Assembly: GCF_004402595.1 (NCBI RefSeq)
Contig: NZ_SOFY01000070.1
Span: 1-64,000, forward strand
DNA: 64,000 nucleotides
Direction: 5' to 3'
Origin: Cryobacterium shii
GTDB lineage: Bacteria > Actinomycetota > Actinomycetes > Actinomycetales > Microbacteriaceae
The notes beneath the pieces are model-generated. The model ran no database searches, had not been told where the DNA came from, and was given only the letters and a program-made list of their open reading frames with translations. The translations under genes were made by a program, and so were the position numbers. Of this stretch, positions 10,037-18,152 are shown in pieces; position 1 is the stretch's first letter; every line of letters begins with the position of its first letter.

Positions 10037-10453
10037 ATGGTAAACCAGCGAGTCCGCGCGTCCACCGTCCTTGTCTCGGCGGGCCTCGACGCCGCGCTGG
10101 TCCTGGTCTTCGTCCTGATCGGCCGGGCCAGTCACAGCGAGGGGCTGCTCGGCGCGCTCAGCACGTGGTGGCCGTTCCTCGGCGGGCTGGCCATCGGCTG
10201 GGTTGCCCTGCGCGCCTGGCGCAGCCCGCAGCGGATCGTCTGGACCGGCGTCGGTATCTGGCTGGCCGCCGTCGCCGGCGGAATGCTGCTGCGCCTGGTG
10301 AGCGGCCAGGGCGTGCAGCTGAGTTTCGTCATCGTCACGACGATCGTGCTCGGGGTGTTCCTGCTCGGCTGGCGCGGGCTCGCAGCCCTTCTGCGCCGGG
10401 CCCAGGCGCGGCGCGGCGCCCGCATCCACCCTCTCGCTCGCGCCGAACGGTGA
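10037..10453 (+). CDS. DUF3054 domain membrane protein
   Basis: A 138-residue protein with four hydrophobic segments (AALVLVFVLIGRAS, WWPFLGGLAIGWVAL, IWLAAVAGGMLLRL, FVIVTTIVLGVFLLGW), fitting the DUF3054 family common in Actinobacteria and haloarchaea; function unknown. The last three sense codons (Ala-Glu-Arg) and the TGA stop are formed by the left arm of a 63-bp palindromic repeat (10441-10503), so the repeat appears to have set the present C-terminus. It stands alone between the VIT gene and marR. Confidence 0.85.
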   Translation: MVNQRVRASTVLVSAGLDAALVLVFVLIGRASHSEGLLGALSTWWPFLGGLAIGWVALRAWRSPQRIVWTGVGIWLAAVAGGMLLRLVSGQGVQLSFVIVTTIVLGVFLLGWRGLAALLRRAQARRGARIHPLARAER

Positions 10454-10503
10454 GCAAGTCTCCTCTCCCGACGTGATCGAGGGGCCGAACTCACGGCTCG
10501 GCG
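10441..10503. repeat. 63-bp palindromic repeat, copy 1
   Basis: Arms CGCCGAACGGTGAG (10441-10454) and CTCACGGCTCGGCG (10490-10503), two mismatches in 14. Same length as the copies at 10594 and 30720. It supplies the stop codon of the DUF3054 gene. Confidence 0.88.
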
Positions 10504-10593
10504 AAAGGGGGCGGGCGTCCGCTCGGCGAGCAGCCCGGGGAAGGGGAGACTGACGGGTCGGGCATCCGTTCGGCGAGCAGCCCGACGACCCCT

Positions 10594-10656
10594 CGCCGAA
10601 CCGTGAGAAGCGACCCTCTTCGAGCCCGGGAAGGGAGCGCAACTCACGGTTCGGCG
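10594..10656. repeat. 63-bp palindromic repeat, copy 2
   Basis: Arms CGCCGAACCGTGAG (10594-10607) and CTCACGGTTCGGCG (10643-10656) form a perfect 14-bp inverted repeat. Between copies 1 and 2 lies a direct repeat of TCGGCGAGCAGCCCG (about 10523 and 10570). Confidence 0.9.
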
Positions 10657-10678
10657 AGGCCGGCAGAGCGGGCGGTTT

Positions 10679-10713
10679 TAGTTGAAACGTCAAGTTAGCG
10701 GTAGAATCGGGCC
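10679..10713 (+). promoter_or_regulatory. marR promoter with an embedded operator
   Basis: A -10 hexamer TAGAAT (10702-10707) ends six bases before the marR ATG, so the transcript is probably leaderless or nearly so. The region 17 bp upstream (TAGTTG) would be the -35. AGTTGAAACGTCAAGT at 10680-10695 is an inverted repeat with one mismatch, of the kind MarR proteins bind, and it covers the -35 and spacer; autorepression is the inference. Confidence 0.6.
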
Positions 10714-11193
10714 ATGACCGAACCGCGCTGGCTGACCGACGACGAACGAGAAGCGTGGCTGCGGCTGATGGCCGTGACGATGCTGCTGCCGAACCGCCTC
10801 GAGCAGCAGTTGAAACGGGATGCCGGCCTGAGCCACTTCGAGTACTACGTGCTCGCGATGATCTCGGAGTGCGCCGACCGGTCGCTGGCACTGACCGAGC
10901 TGGCCTCCCGCACCAATTCCTCGCTGTCCCGACTCTCCCATGTGATCGCCCGGCTGGAAGCACAAGGCCTCCTGACCCGCGCCGCCTCGCCGAGGGACGG
11001 GCGCGCCTCGATCGCGACGCTGACGGATGCCGGCTGGGCCAAGGTGCTCGCCAGCGCCCCCGGCCACGTCGAAGAGGTGCGATCGGTCGTCTTCGACGCG
11101 CTCAGCGCCCGGCAGGTGTCCCAACTCAGCGACATCTGCGGCCGCATGCTGGCCACGCTCGACCCGCACCACCGGCTGCTCGGGCTCGGCTGA
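10714..11193 (+). CDS. MarR-family transcriptional regulator
   Basis: A 159-residue winged-helix repressor. The recognition region LTELASRTNSSLSRLSHVIARLEAQGLLTRAASPRDGRASIATLTDAGW matches the MarR wing (xxDxR motif, here PRDGRAS), and terminal helices form the dimer interface. No upstream ribosome site is visible, which agrees with the leaderless promoter directly in front. There is no convincing divergent or downstream target gene, since the next gene is on the other strand. Autorepression is inferred from the palindrome overlapping its promoter; the inducer is unknown. Confidence 0.93.
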   Translation: MTEPRWLTDDEREAWLRLMAVTMLLPNRLEQQLKRDAGLSHFEYYVLAMISECADRSLALTELASRTNSSLSRLSHVIARLEAQGLLTRAASPRDGRASIATLTDAGWAKVLASAPGHVEEVRSVVFDALSARQVSQLSDICGRMLATLDPHHRLLGLG

Positions 11194-11197
11194 GCGG

Positions 11198-11485
11198 CTA
11201 GCGCTCGAGTTCGTCCTCGCCGGCCTCGAACGTGCGGTCCTCGATGCGGTCCTCGTCGACCGCGCGGTCCTCCGCGCGGTCCTCCGCGCGGTCCTCCTCA
11301 TCGTCGAGGCCGACCGGGCGCTGGTCGGCGTCGGCCATCCACTCCGCCTCGCCTTCCTCTTCCTCCTCGGGGAGAAGGTCCTCTTCGAGGGTGCGGTCGA
11401 TGTCGTCGATTTCGCGCTCCTCGTCGACTCCCTCGCTCGCGGCATCCGCTCGCCGCGGCCAGAGCCCGTCCGGGTCAGTTGCCAT
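11198..11485 (-). CDS. small acidic repeat-containing protein, unknown function
   Basis: A 95-residue, very acidic, soluble protein (MATDPDGLWPRR then Glu/Asp-rich). It contains a run of five glutamates (EEEEEGEAEW) and a C-terminal EDRAEDRAEDRAV repeat encoded by tandem GCGCGGTCCTCC-type units at about 11268-11300. AGGAGG lies six bases before the ATG at 11485, which supports translation. No family is recognised; similar short acidic proteins are common in actinobacteria. It converges with marR, leaving four bases between the stops. Confidence 0.65.
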   Translation of the reverse strand: MATDPDGLWPRRADAASEGVDEEREIDDIDRTLEEDLLPEEEEEGEAEWMADADQRPVGLDDEEDRAEDRAEDRAVDEDRIEDRTFEAGEDELER

Positions 11486-11630
11486 GGTCACCACCTCCTG
11501 GTTCGACGGCGGCCACCCCGAAGGCGCCCCCGCCCGGGCAACGGTACGCTCCCGGAACCGAAGCGACAAGGCTGCCGACAAGGCTGCCGGCGGGGGCAGC
11601 CCGCGGGGTGCCCGGCCACCTCGGCCCGGC

Positions 11631-12476
11631 TCAGGCGGGGCCCGCCCGCAGCCCCGGTGTGGCGAGCAGCGAACCGTCCCTCAGCACGGCGAGCACCTCG
11701 ATCTCGAAGTTCTCGGTGCTGCGGTTCAGTGCGTCCTCGCCGCCGGCGATGATGGTCGTGGCCAGCACGTCCGCGGTCACGATGTCTCGGCCGAACACGC
11801 TGACCTGGCGGTACGGGGACACCCCGCCGTCGACCGTCGTCCAAATGTGCTCCCCCCGCTCCGCACTGCCCGAGCTGGCCACGGCGCGCAGCGGCCTGGC
11901 CAGAGGCACGGAGGCGAGCAGGGCCTGCCGGTCCGCCGGGTCGACGATCGCGGCCAGCCAGTCCTGCCCCGGCGCCTGGTGACCGCTGACGAGGATGTCC
12001 CCGCCCGCGTTCAGGGACCAGTCGCCGGCACCCCGGGCGGCGAGCAGGTCGCCCGCCTCCTGGATGGCCAGGCTCTTGACCACTCCGGACAGGTCGATGG
12101 CGCCGTCCGCCCGGTGCGGGGTGAAGACCCCGTCGGTGCGGTCGCGCCAGTCCAGGGCGAGGGCGTAACAGACCCGGAGGGTGTCGCTGGCCTGGGTGAG
12201 GCGAACCTGCCCGCGGTTGACCCGGCTCAGTTCCGAGTCCGGCCGGTACAGGCTGAACTGCTCGTCCCAGCGCCGGAACACGCCCTCGACCGTGGCCCGG
12301 GTCTCCAGCGCGGGGATGCGGGGTTGCGCGCCGCCGTCGAGTGCTGCGGCGTCACCGGCGGTCGCACCCAGACGGATGCTGACGACGGTCCCCATGGTCT
12401 CGACCAGCAGCGCCGCCACACCGGAGCCGCCCGGCAGCACGGGCGACGGCGGCGTCAGAAGACTGTTATGCCGCAT
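11631..12476 (-). CDS. FAD:protein FMN transferase (ApbE family)
   Basis: Attaches FMN covalently to a Thr/Ser of flavoproteins, usually on the outer face of the membrane. The 281-residue product has family motifs in order: ETMGTVVSIRL near residue 27, FRRWDEQFSLYRPDSELSRVN, the FAD-binding block IDLSGVVKSLAIQEAGDLL (Val-Lys in place of the usual Ala-Lys) with NAGGDILVSG, and the metal-binding C-terminal TADVLATTIIAGG. No clear signal peptide is seen. Its ATG overlaps the stop of the FMN-binding gene by one base, so the enzyme and its likely substrate are co-translated. Confidence 0.93.
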   Translation of the reverse strand: MRHNSLLTPPSPVLPGGSGVAALLVETMGTVVSIRLGATAGDAAALDGGAQPRIPALETRATVEGVFRRWDEQFSLYRPDSELSRVNRGQVRLTQASDTLRVCYALALDWRDRTDGVFTPHRADGAIDLSGVVKSLAIQEAGDLLAARGAGDWSLNAGGDILVSGHQAPGQDWLAAIVDPADRQALLASVPLARPLRAVASSGSAERGEHIWTTVDGGVSPYRQVSVFGRDIVTADVLATTIIAGGEDALNRSTENFEIEVLAVLRDGSLLATPGLRAGPA

Positions 12477-13018
12477 CAGAACTGGGCGGCGTCGAGGGCC
12501 GCCTGCATCGATTGCAGGTAACCGGCGGTCGTGTAGGTCGCGCCGCTGACGTTCTGCACCTGGGCTGACTGCGCGGTGAGCACCTCGGACCGCAGGATCG
12601 GCGCGGCCTGGTTGCTGATTGCCACCGATCTCGGGTCGTGGTCGGTCAGGTGCAGGGCGCTCACCTCGGTGATCGTGCCGTTGTCGATGGTCACCGACAC
12701 CTGCACGTTGCCGAAGCGGGTCTGCACGACCGACCCGTCGAAGGTCCCGGTGACCCCGGCGGGGGTGGCCGCGACCGGCGCGGTCGCTGCCGCCGGCGCC
12801 TGGGCCGCCTCCCCCGTTCCCGCGGTCGGCGTGGTTGCTGACGGTGTCGTTGCGGACGTCGCGGCTGGCGTCGTCGACGCGGCCGGGGTGGTCGTTGCCG
12901 TGGTCGCACTGGCCAGGGTGGCCTGCAGGGATTCCGCGGCCGGCGCGCCGACCATCCAGCCGATCGCCAACACCGAAACGGAGGCCAGGGCGGCCGAGGC
13001 CGCTGCTCGTATTCTCAC
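12476..13018 (-). CDS. exported FMN-binding domain protein
   Basis: A 180-residue protein with an N-terminal hydrophobic signal or anchor (AALASVSVLAIGWMVG), then a low-complexity Ala/Thr/Pro linker (about residues 35-85), then a C-terminal FMN-binding domain ending in VSGATYTTAGYLQSMQAALDAA. In this family the Thr of SGAT receives covalent FMN from ApbE. The GTG start overlaps the stop of the reductase gene by four bases. Between a membrane reductase and ApbE, it is most likely the extracytoplasmic electron carrier of the three-gene system. Confidence 0.92.
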   Translation of the reverse strand: MRIRAAASAALASVSVLAIGWMVGAPAAESLQATLASATTATTTPAASTTPAATSATTPSATTPTAGTGEAAQAPAAATAPVAATPAGVTGTFDGSVVQTRFGNVQVSVTIDNGTITEVSALHLTDHDPRSVAISNQAAPILRSEVLTAQSAQVQNVSGATYTTAGYLQSMQAALDAAQF

Positions 13019-14430
13019 CAGTCGAACCTTTCAAAATGGATTTGTCGTGTGGGCAGGCCGGCCGAGCGGGCGTCCCGCACGACCTCGTCGGTCCAGCGGC
13101 GCGGGCCGCAGATGTAGACATCCGACTCGCGGAGCTGCGGCACCAGGGTCTTCAGGCTGACCCGGGCCGACACCGCTTTGGCAGGGAGCCACGTGTTCAG
13201 CCCGGCGGGGCGCTTGCCGGCGATGATGCGCAGTTCGGCGCCACGGGCCTGGCAGAGGGCGGCCAGTTCGTCGGCCAGGTAGCTGTCTTCGGCCGTGTGG
13301 GCGCGCAGGATGACCGTGGCGTGCCCCGGCAGGAACGTCGCCGTTTCCAGCAGCGAGCGGATCGGGGCGACGCCGATGCCGGCGGCCACGAGCACGAGCC
13401 GCGGGGAGGTCCTGGCCCGGTCGGTGAAGAGGCCGTAGGGCCCCTCGAAGCTCACCCGGGTGCCGCGGCGCAGGCCGGGCAGGGCCGCGGAGGCGTCGCC
13501 GAGGGCACGCACGGTGATCCGCAGCGAGTTGCCGGTGGGGGCGGCGGAGAGGGAGAACGGGTGCGCCTGCCACCAGAGTCCCGGCGTCCAGAAGCGCCAG
13601 ATGAAGAACTGGCCGGAGCTGGCCTTGAGCCGGCGCAGCCGGCGCCCGGACAGGCGGATCGAGACGACTCCGTCGCCGACCTCGTCGACGCCCTCCACCA
13701 CGAGCCGGGCCCGCAGTGAACGCACGACCGGCAGGATGAACCGGAAGACCAGGATCGACCCGGCCACCCCGGTGTACAGGGCCAGCCAGTAGTACCACTG
13801 GGCCGATCCCGCGATCAACAGGCTGCCGGAGGTCAGCTGGTGCGGGAGCGCGGCCAGGACCGCGGCGTAGGAGAGCAGGTGCACGATGTGCCACACCTCG
13901 TAGGGCAGGCGGTGCCGCACGATCACGAGGGAGGTGACGACGACGAGGATCAGGAGACCGAGGCCGGCCAGGGCCAGGAGCATGTCCGGCAGCTGGGTGA
14001 TCATGCTCCACGCCTCGGCGAAGATGGTGACCTTGCCGGCGAGCGAGTAGCCGGTGATCAGGAGCACGACGTGCGCGAGGATCAGGTACAGGGCGGGCTT
14101 GCCCAGCGACTGGTGCAGCGCCATGGCGCTGTCGTGGCCGAAGGCCCGGTCGATCGCGGGCAGCCGGGCGGCCAGGAGCATCATCACGAGCAGCAGGTCG
14201 GTGCCGACGAGCCCGGTCAGCACGCCGAGGGAGGTGATCGCGTCAGCGGGAGTGGAGAACCGGGCGGCCCCGCCGTCGCCGAGGAACAGTGCGATCGAGA
14301 CGGCCACGGAGACGAAGCAGAGCACCTGCAAGGTGTCGGCCAGCCGCATCCGTCGCTTGTATTCGGGCCGGATGCGCGGGGTCGGGGCCACCCTGAGGGG
14401 CCGTTGGGTGACGCGGGTGTCGAAGCTCAT
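13015..14430 (-). CDS. membrane ferric reductase-like flavocytochrome (NOX/FRE type)
   Basis: A 471-residue protein combining an N-terminal six-helix heme domain and a C-terminal ferredoxin-NADP reductase module. Histidines suited to heme binding are seen in ALHQSLGKPALYLILAHVV and WHIVHLLSYAAVLAALPHQL. The flavin domain has HPFSLSAAP, GPYGLFT, the pyridine-nucleotide motif VAAGIGVAPIRSLLE and YICGPRRW near the end. It would move electrons from cytoplasmic NAD(P)H across the membrane, presumably to the adjacent FMN-binding protein. ATG at 14430 was chosen; a TTG seven codons upstream (14451) is possible. It is first of three overlapping genes. Confidence 0.9.
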   Translation of the reverse strand: MSFDTRVTQRPLRVAPTPRIRPEYKRRMRLADTLQVLCFVSVAVSIALFLGDGGAARFSTPADAITSLGVLTGLVGTDLLLVMMLLAARLPAIDRAFGHDSAMALHQSLGKPALYLILAHVVLLITGYSLAGKVTIFAEAWSMITQLPDMLLALAGLGLLILVVVTSLVIVRHRLPYEVWHIVHLLSYAAVLAALPHQLTSGSLLIAGSAQWYYWLALYTGVAGSILVFRFILPVVRSLRARLVVEGVDEVGDGVVSIRLSGRRLRRLKASSGQFFIWRFWTPGLWWQAHPFSLSAAPTGNSLRITVRALGDASAALPGLRRGTRVSFEGPYGLFTDRARTSPRLVLVAAGIGVAPIRSLLETATFLPGHATVILRAHTAEDSYLADELAALCQARGAELRIIAGKRPAGLNTWLPAKAVSARVSLKTLVPQLRESDVYICGPRRWTDEVVRDARSAGLPTRQIHFERFDW

Positions 14431-14517
14431 GAGTGAAGCTTCTCGAGACAACCAATCGGGACGCTATCGACGACCTGTGAACAACCTGTGCGCTTCCGAT
14501 GCGCGGGGGCGGACTGC

Positions 14518-15615
14518 TCAGGCGGCCGGGTGCCGCGGGCCGTGCCGGGCCACGGCCCGCGCCGCAAGCACGATCAGGATCGCGACCGCGCCGCCGAGCG
14601 CGGTCTCGACCACGCGGTCGACCAGCAGCGCCGGGACCGCGGTGGGGCCGGCCAGGTGGGCGACGGTCAGCGCCAGGGGGGTGACGAAGAGCAGGGCTGC
14701 GCCGTAGTGGCGGCCGATCAGAATCTCCGCGCCGAACTGGCCGACCGCGATCACCGCGATCAGCACCCAGACGGATGGCCCCGGCAGCAACACGAGTCCG
14801 GTCACCGCGACGCCGAGCACGGTGCCGACGATGCGGTGCACGGCGCGGGAGATCGAGTGCGCGGCCCGCGGCGGCGGAAGCACCGCCACCACGCTGACGA
14901 CGGCCCAGTAGGGGTGCCCGATGCCGGCCAGCATCGCGAGGGCGCCGGCCAGGAGCACCCCGGCCGCGTTCTGGGCGATGGTGAACCACACCTGCGGGTC
15001 GCGGACGGCGGCCGGGCGCAGGAGCGGCTCGCGGGGCAGGAGCTTGAACAGGTCGGTGGAACGGTCGCCGGCCAGGCGCCGGAACCACCAGCCCGACATG
15101 GTCAGCAGCCAGGCGAAGGCCGCCGCTGCGACGCCCACGAGCAGCCGGGGAACGACCTCCGCCGCCGGCGTCGGGATCTGGGCGCAGACCAGGTAGGCGA
15201 AAACGAAGAAGATGGGCGTTCCGGGGAACAATCCGTACGTCGACGCCACCAGGATCCCCGCCGTGATCACGCCCAGCAGGCCGAGCACCAGCACGGGCAG
15301 GGCCGCCCCGGTCACGGCCATCGAGAGCCCGAGCGCGAGGCTGACGAGCATGCAGGCCGCCGCGACGCTGACCGTGCGCGCCCGGAGCCGGTACGGTTCG
15401 CTCCGACCGTACAGCGAGGTCATCGCCCCGAACGACGCATAGGCCGCCCAGTCGATCCGACCGATGGCCACCAGCACGATCAGGGGCGCCACGACGGCCA
15501 TGCTGGCCCGGGAGGCCACCTCGAGGTCGAGGGCGGGGAGGGATTTCACCCGCTCGAGCAGGGACTCGGGCTTACCTTCCGGTGCGCCGGGCTCCGCGGC
15601 GCGCGGCCCCGCCAC
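14518..15615 (-). CDS. FUSC-family membrane protein
   Basis: A 365-residue protein with two sets of hydrophobic helices, one near residues 35-160 and one near 215-350, separated by a charged loop. This is the layout of the FUSC/aromatic-acid exporter-like family. PYWAVVSVVAVLPPP and AVHRIVGTVLGVAVTGLV match the FUSC_2 core motif (W..... R..GT..G). Substrate unknown. The GTG start overlaps the pcrA stop by one base (TAGTG), so it is translationally coupled to the helicase, which gives no functional clue. Confidence 0.85.
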   Translation of the reverse strand: MAGPRAAEPGAPEGKPESLLERVKSLPALDLEVASRASMAVVAPLIVLVAIGRIDWAAYASFGAMTSLYGRSEPYRLRARTVSVAAACMLVSLALGLSMAVTGAALPVLVLGLLGVITAGILVASTYGLFPGTPIFFVFAYLVCAQIPTPAAEVVPRLLVGVAAAAFAWLLTMSGWWFRRLAGDRSTDLFKLLPREPLLRPAAVRDPQVWFTIAQNAAGVLLAGALAMLAGIGHPYWAVVSVVAVLPPPRAAHSISRAVHRIVGTVLGVAVTGLVLLPGPSVWVLIAVIAVGQFGAEILIGRHYGAALLFVTPLALTVAHLAGPTAVPALLVDRVVETALGGAVAILIVLAARAVARHGPRHPAA

Positions 15616-18095
15616 TAGATCTTCTCGATCGGCGCGATCTTGATCAGGAGCTTCTTTGCGCCCGCCGTGTCGAACTGCACGTGCGCGATCCGTTTGGTGC
15701 CCTCGCCGGTGACCTGGTTGACGCGGCCCTCGCCGAAATCGACGTGACGGATGCGGTCGCCCGCTGCCAGGGTGAGGTCACCGTTGTCGCGCACCTGGCT
15801 CGGCACCCGGTTGGCCCACTCGGTCTTCGGTTTCGGTGCTGGCGGCAGGGCCTGCGGCTCGCCGCGCTTGGCGAAGCCGCCGCCGAATCCGTCCCGCCTC
15901 GCGTTCAGCGCCCGGGGCTGGGTGCCCCCGCGGGAATTGGCCATGCCCGGGGACTGCTTCCAGTCGATCAGGGCGACCGGGATCTCCTGCAGGTAACGAC
16001 TGGGCATCGCCACGTTGATATCGCCGAACTGGGCCCGGGTCATCGCCAGGGACAGGTAGAGGCGCTGGCGGGCCCGGGTGATGCCCACGTAGAAGAGGCG
16101 CCGTTCCTCGGCGGGCCCGCCGGGCTCGTTGGCCGACATCTGGTGCGGCAGCAGCCCCTCCTCGACGCCGGTGAGGAACACGGCCTCGTATTCGAGCCCC
16201 TTGGCCGTGTGCAGGGTCATCAGCGACACCGTGCCGGAGGCGTCGTCGAGGTCGTCGGCGGCGGCCACCAGGGAGACCTGGGTGAGGAAGTCGACCAGCC
16301 CCGAGTCGGGGTTCTCTTTGTTGAAGTCCTTGGTCTGGGCGACGAGTTCCTCGATGTTCTCGGCGCGCGCCTCGTCTTGTGGGTCGCGGCTGTTCCGGAG
16401 CAGGGTGAGCAGTCCGCTGCCGTCGAGCAGGAAGGTGAGCAGCTCGGACACGTTGGCCGTGCCGGCCGGGTTCTCCGGGTCGAGCTTGCCCGCCGCTTCG
16501 TCGAGCAGGGTGGCGAGCTTCAGGATGGCCCCGGTCACCTTGGGGCCGAGGCCCAGCGACGAGGAGTCGCGCATGGCCTGCCGGAAGCTGATCTGGTTCG
16601 CCTCGGCGAAACTGGCCAGCGCCGTCTCGGTGGCCGGCCCGATCCCGCGCTTGGGGGTGTTCAGGATGCGGCGCAGGGCCAGCTCGTCGGTCGGGTTGGC
16701 GACCGCGATCAGGTACGCCAGAGCATCCTTGATCTCGGCGCGCTCATAGAACTTGGTGCCGCCGACGACGCGGTAGGGCACCGCGGAGCGCACCAGGATC
16801 TCTTCCAGCGCACGGGTCTGCGCGTTGGTGCGGTAGAACACGGCCATGTCGCGGTAGGCCATGCCGGCCTGGTGCAGCACCTCGATCTCGTCGGACACGA
16901 ACTGGGCCTCGTCGTGGCCGGAGTACGCCGTGTAGCCGACGATCTTCTCGCCGTCGCCGCCCGCGCTCCACAGCCTCTTGTCTTTGCGGTCGAAGTTGTG
17001 GCCGATCACGGCGTTCGCGGCCGAGAGGATGTTCTGGGTCGAGCGGTAGTTCTGCTCCAGCAGGATCACCTTCGTGCCCGGGAAGTCGCGCTCGAACTCG
17101 CTGATGTTGCGGGTGTCCGCGCCACGGAACGCGTAAATGGACTGGTCGGAGTCGCCGACCACGGTGAGCGAGGCCCCGGGGATGCCGCCGGTGGCGTCGC
17201 GCAGGTTGCGCACGTGCACGCCCTGCGCCTCCATCTCCTCGGCCAGAGCGGGCTCGACCGGGCGTGTCAGCTCCCGCACGAGCGAGTACTGGGCGTGGTT
17301 GGTGTCCTGGTATTCGTCGACCAGGATGTGGCGAAACCGGCGCCGGTAGAGGGCCGCGATCTTCGGGAAGGCCCGGAACAGGTAGACCGTCTCCCCGATC
17401 AGGTCGTCGAAGTCGAGGGCGTTCGCGGCGCGCAGCCGGCTGGTGTACTGCCGGAAGATCTCGACGAACATGACCTCCTGCGGGTCGCTCATGTTCGCAT
17501 TGCGGGCGTAGGAGTCGGCGTCGGCGAGCTCGTTCTTGAGCTTGGAGATCTTCGCGGAGGCATTGCCGGGGGTGAACCCGAGGGTGTCGGCGTCGAGGGC
17601 CTTGATGATGCGCTTGAGGGTGACCTTGCTGTCGGCCGAGTCGTAGATGCTGAAGGTGGGCGATAGGCCCGCGTTCTCGGCCTCGCGGCGCAGGATGCGC
17701 ACGCAGGAGGAGTGGAAGGTGGAGATCCACATTCCGTCGGCACCCTGGCCGAGGATGACCTTGACCCGCTCGCGCATCTCGGCGGCGGCCTTGTTCGTGA
17801 AGGTGATGGCGAGGATCTGGCTCGGCCAGGCCTCGCGGGTCTCCAGCAGGCTGGCGATGCGGCGGGTGAGCACGCTGGTCTTGCCGGAGCCGGCTCCGGC
17901 GATGATCAGCAGGGCCGGGCCGCGGTACAGGACGGCTTCTCTCTGCTGACGGTTGAGCCCCTCCAGCAGGGGGCTCTCGTAGCCGCTGTCGTCGGAGCGG
18001 CCGTGACCGGCCCCGTCGAGAATGATGGGCGCCGCGGAAGGGACCTCGCGGGTGGGCGTGTGATCCGGGTCGAAGAGCGTCGTCATATCGATCAC
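15615..18095 (-). CDS. pcrA: ATP-dependent DNA helicase PcrA/UvrD
   Basis: Superfamily 1A 3'-5' helicase for repair and replication. The 826-residue product has all motifs: GLNRQQREAV (Q motif), AGAGSGKTSVLTRR (Walker A), TFTNKAAAEMRERV, VDEYQDTN (DExx), GDSDQSIYAFRGAD, LEQNYRST, TLHTAKGLEYEAVFLTG and EERRLFYVGITRAR. The C-terminus has the actinobacterial tail with a DRIRHVDFGEGRVNQVTGEG (Tudor-like) domain. The start is GTG at 18095 or ATG at 18086; neither has a ribosome site, and TAGAAT just upstream suggests a leaderless transcript. Confidence 0.96.
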   Translation of the reverse strand: MIDMTTLFDPDHTPTREVPSAAPIILDGAGHGRSDDSGYESPLLEGLNRQQREAVLYRGPALLIIAGAGSGKTSVLTRRIASLLETREAWPSQILAITFTNKAAAEMRERVKVILGQGADGMWISTFHSSCVRILRREAENAGLSPTFSIYDSADSKVTLKRIIKALDADTLGFTPGNASAKISKLKNELADADSYARNANMSDPQEVMFVEIFRQYTSRLRAANALDFDDLIGETVYLFRAFPKIAALYRRRFRHILVDEYQDTNHAQYSLVRELTRPVEPALAEEMEAQGVHVRNLRDATGGIPGASLTVVGDSDQSIYAFRGADTRNISEFERDFPGTKVILLEQNYRSTQNILSAANAVIGHNFDRKDKRLWSAGGDGEKIVGYTAYSGHDEAQFVSDEIEVLHQAGMAYRDMAVFYRTNAQTRALEEILVRSAVPYRVVGGTKFYERAEIKDALAYLIAVANPTDELALRRILNTPKRGIGPATETALASFAEANQISFRQAMRDSSSLGLGPKVTGAILKLATLLDEAAGKLDPENPAGTANVSELLTFLLDGSGLLTLLRNSRDPQDEARAENIEELVAQTKDFNKENPDSGLVDFLTQVSLVAAADDLDDASGTVSLMTLHTAKGLEYEAVFLTGVEEGLLPHQMSANEPGGPAEERRLFYVGITRARQRLYLSLAMTRAQFGDINVAMPSRYLQEIPVALIDWKQSPGMANSRGGTQPRALNARRDGFGGGFAKRGEPQALPPAPKPKTEWANRVPSQVRDNGDLTLAAGDRIRHVDFGEGRVNQVTGEGTKRIAHVQFDTAGAKKLLIKIAPIEKI

Positions 18096-18152
18096 AATTC
18101 TAGGTGGTGCGTCTGACAGGGCCCCGTTCAGCCGGGGGTTCGGCCCGCGGGG

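Noticed and set aside
15582-17666. A 694-codon plus-strand open frame
   Set aside because: Antisense shadow of pcrA; composition fits a high-GC complement and no motif is present.
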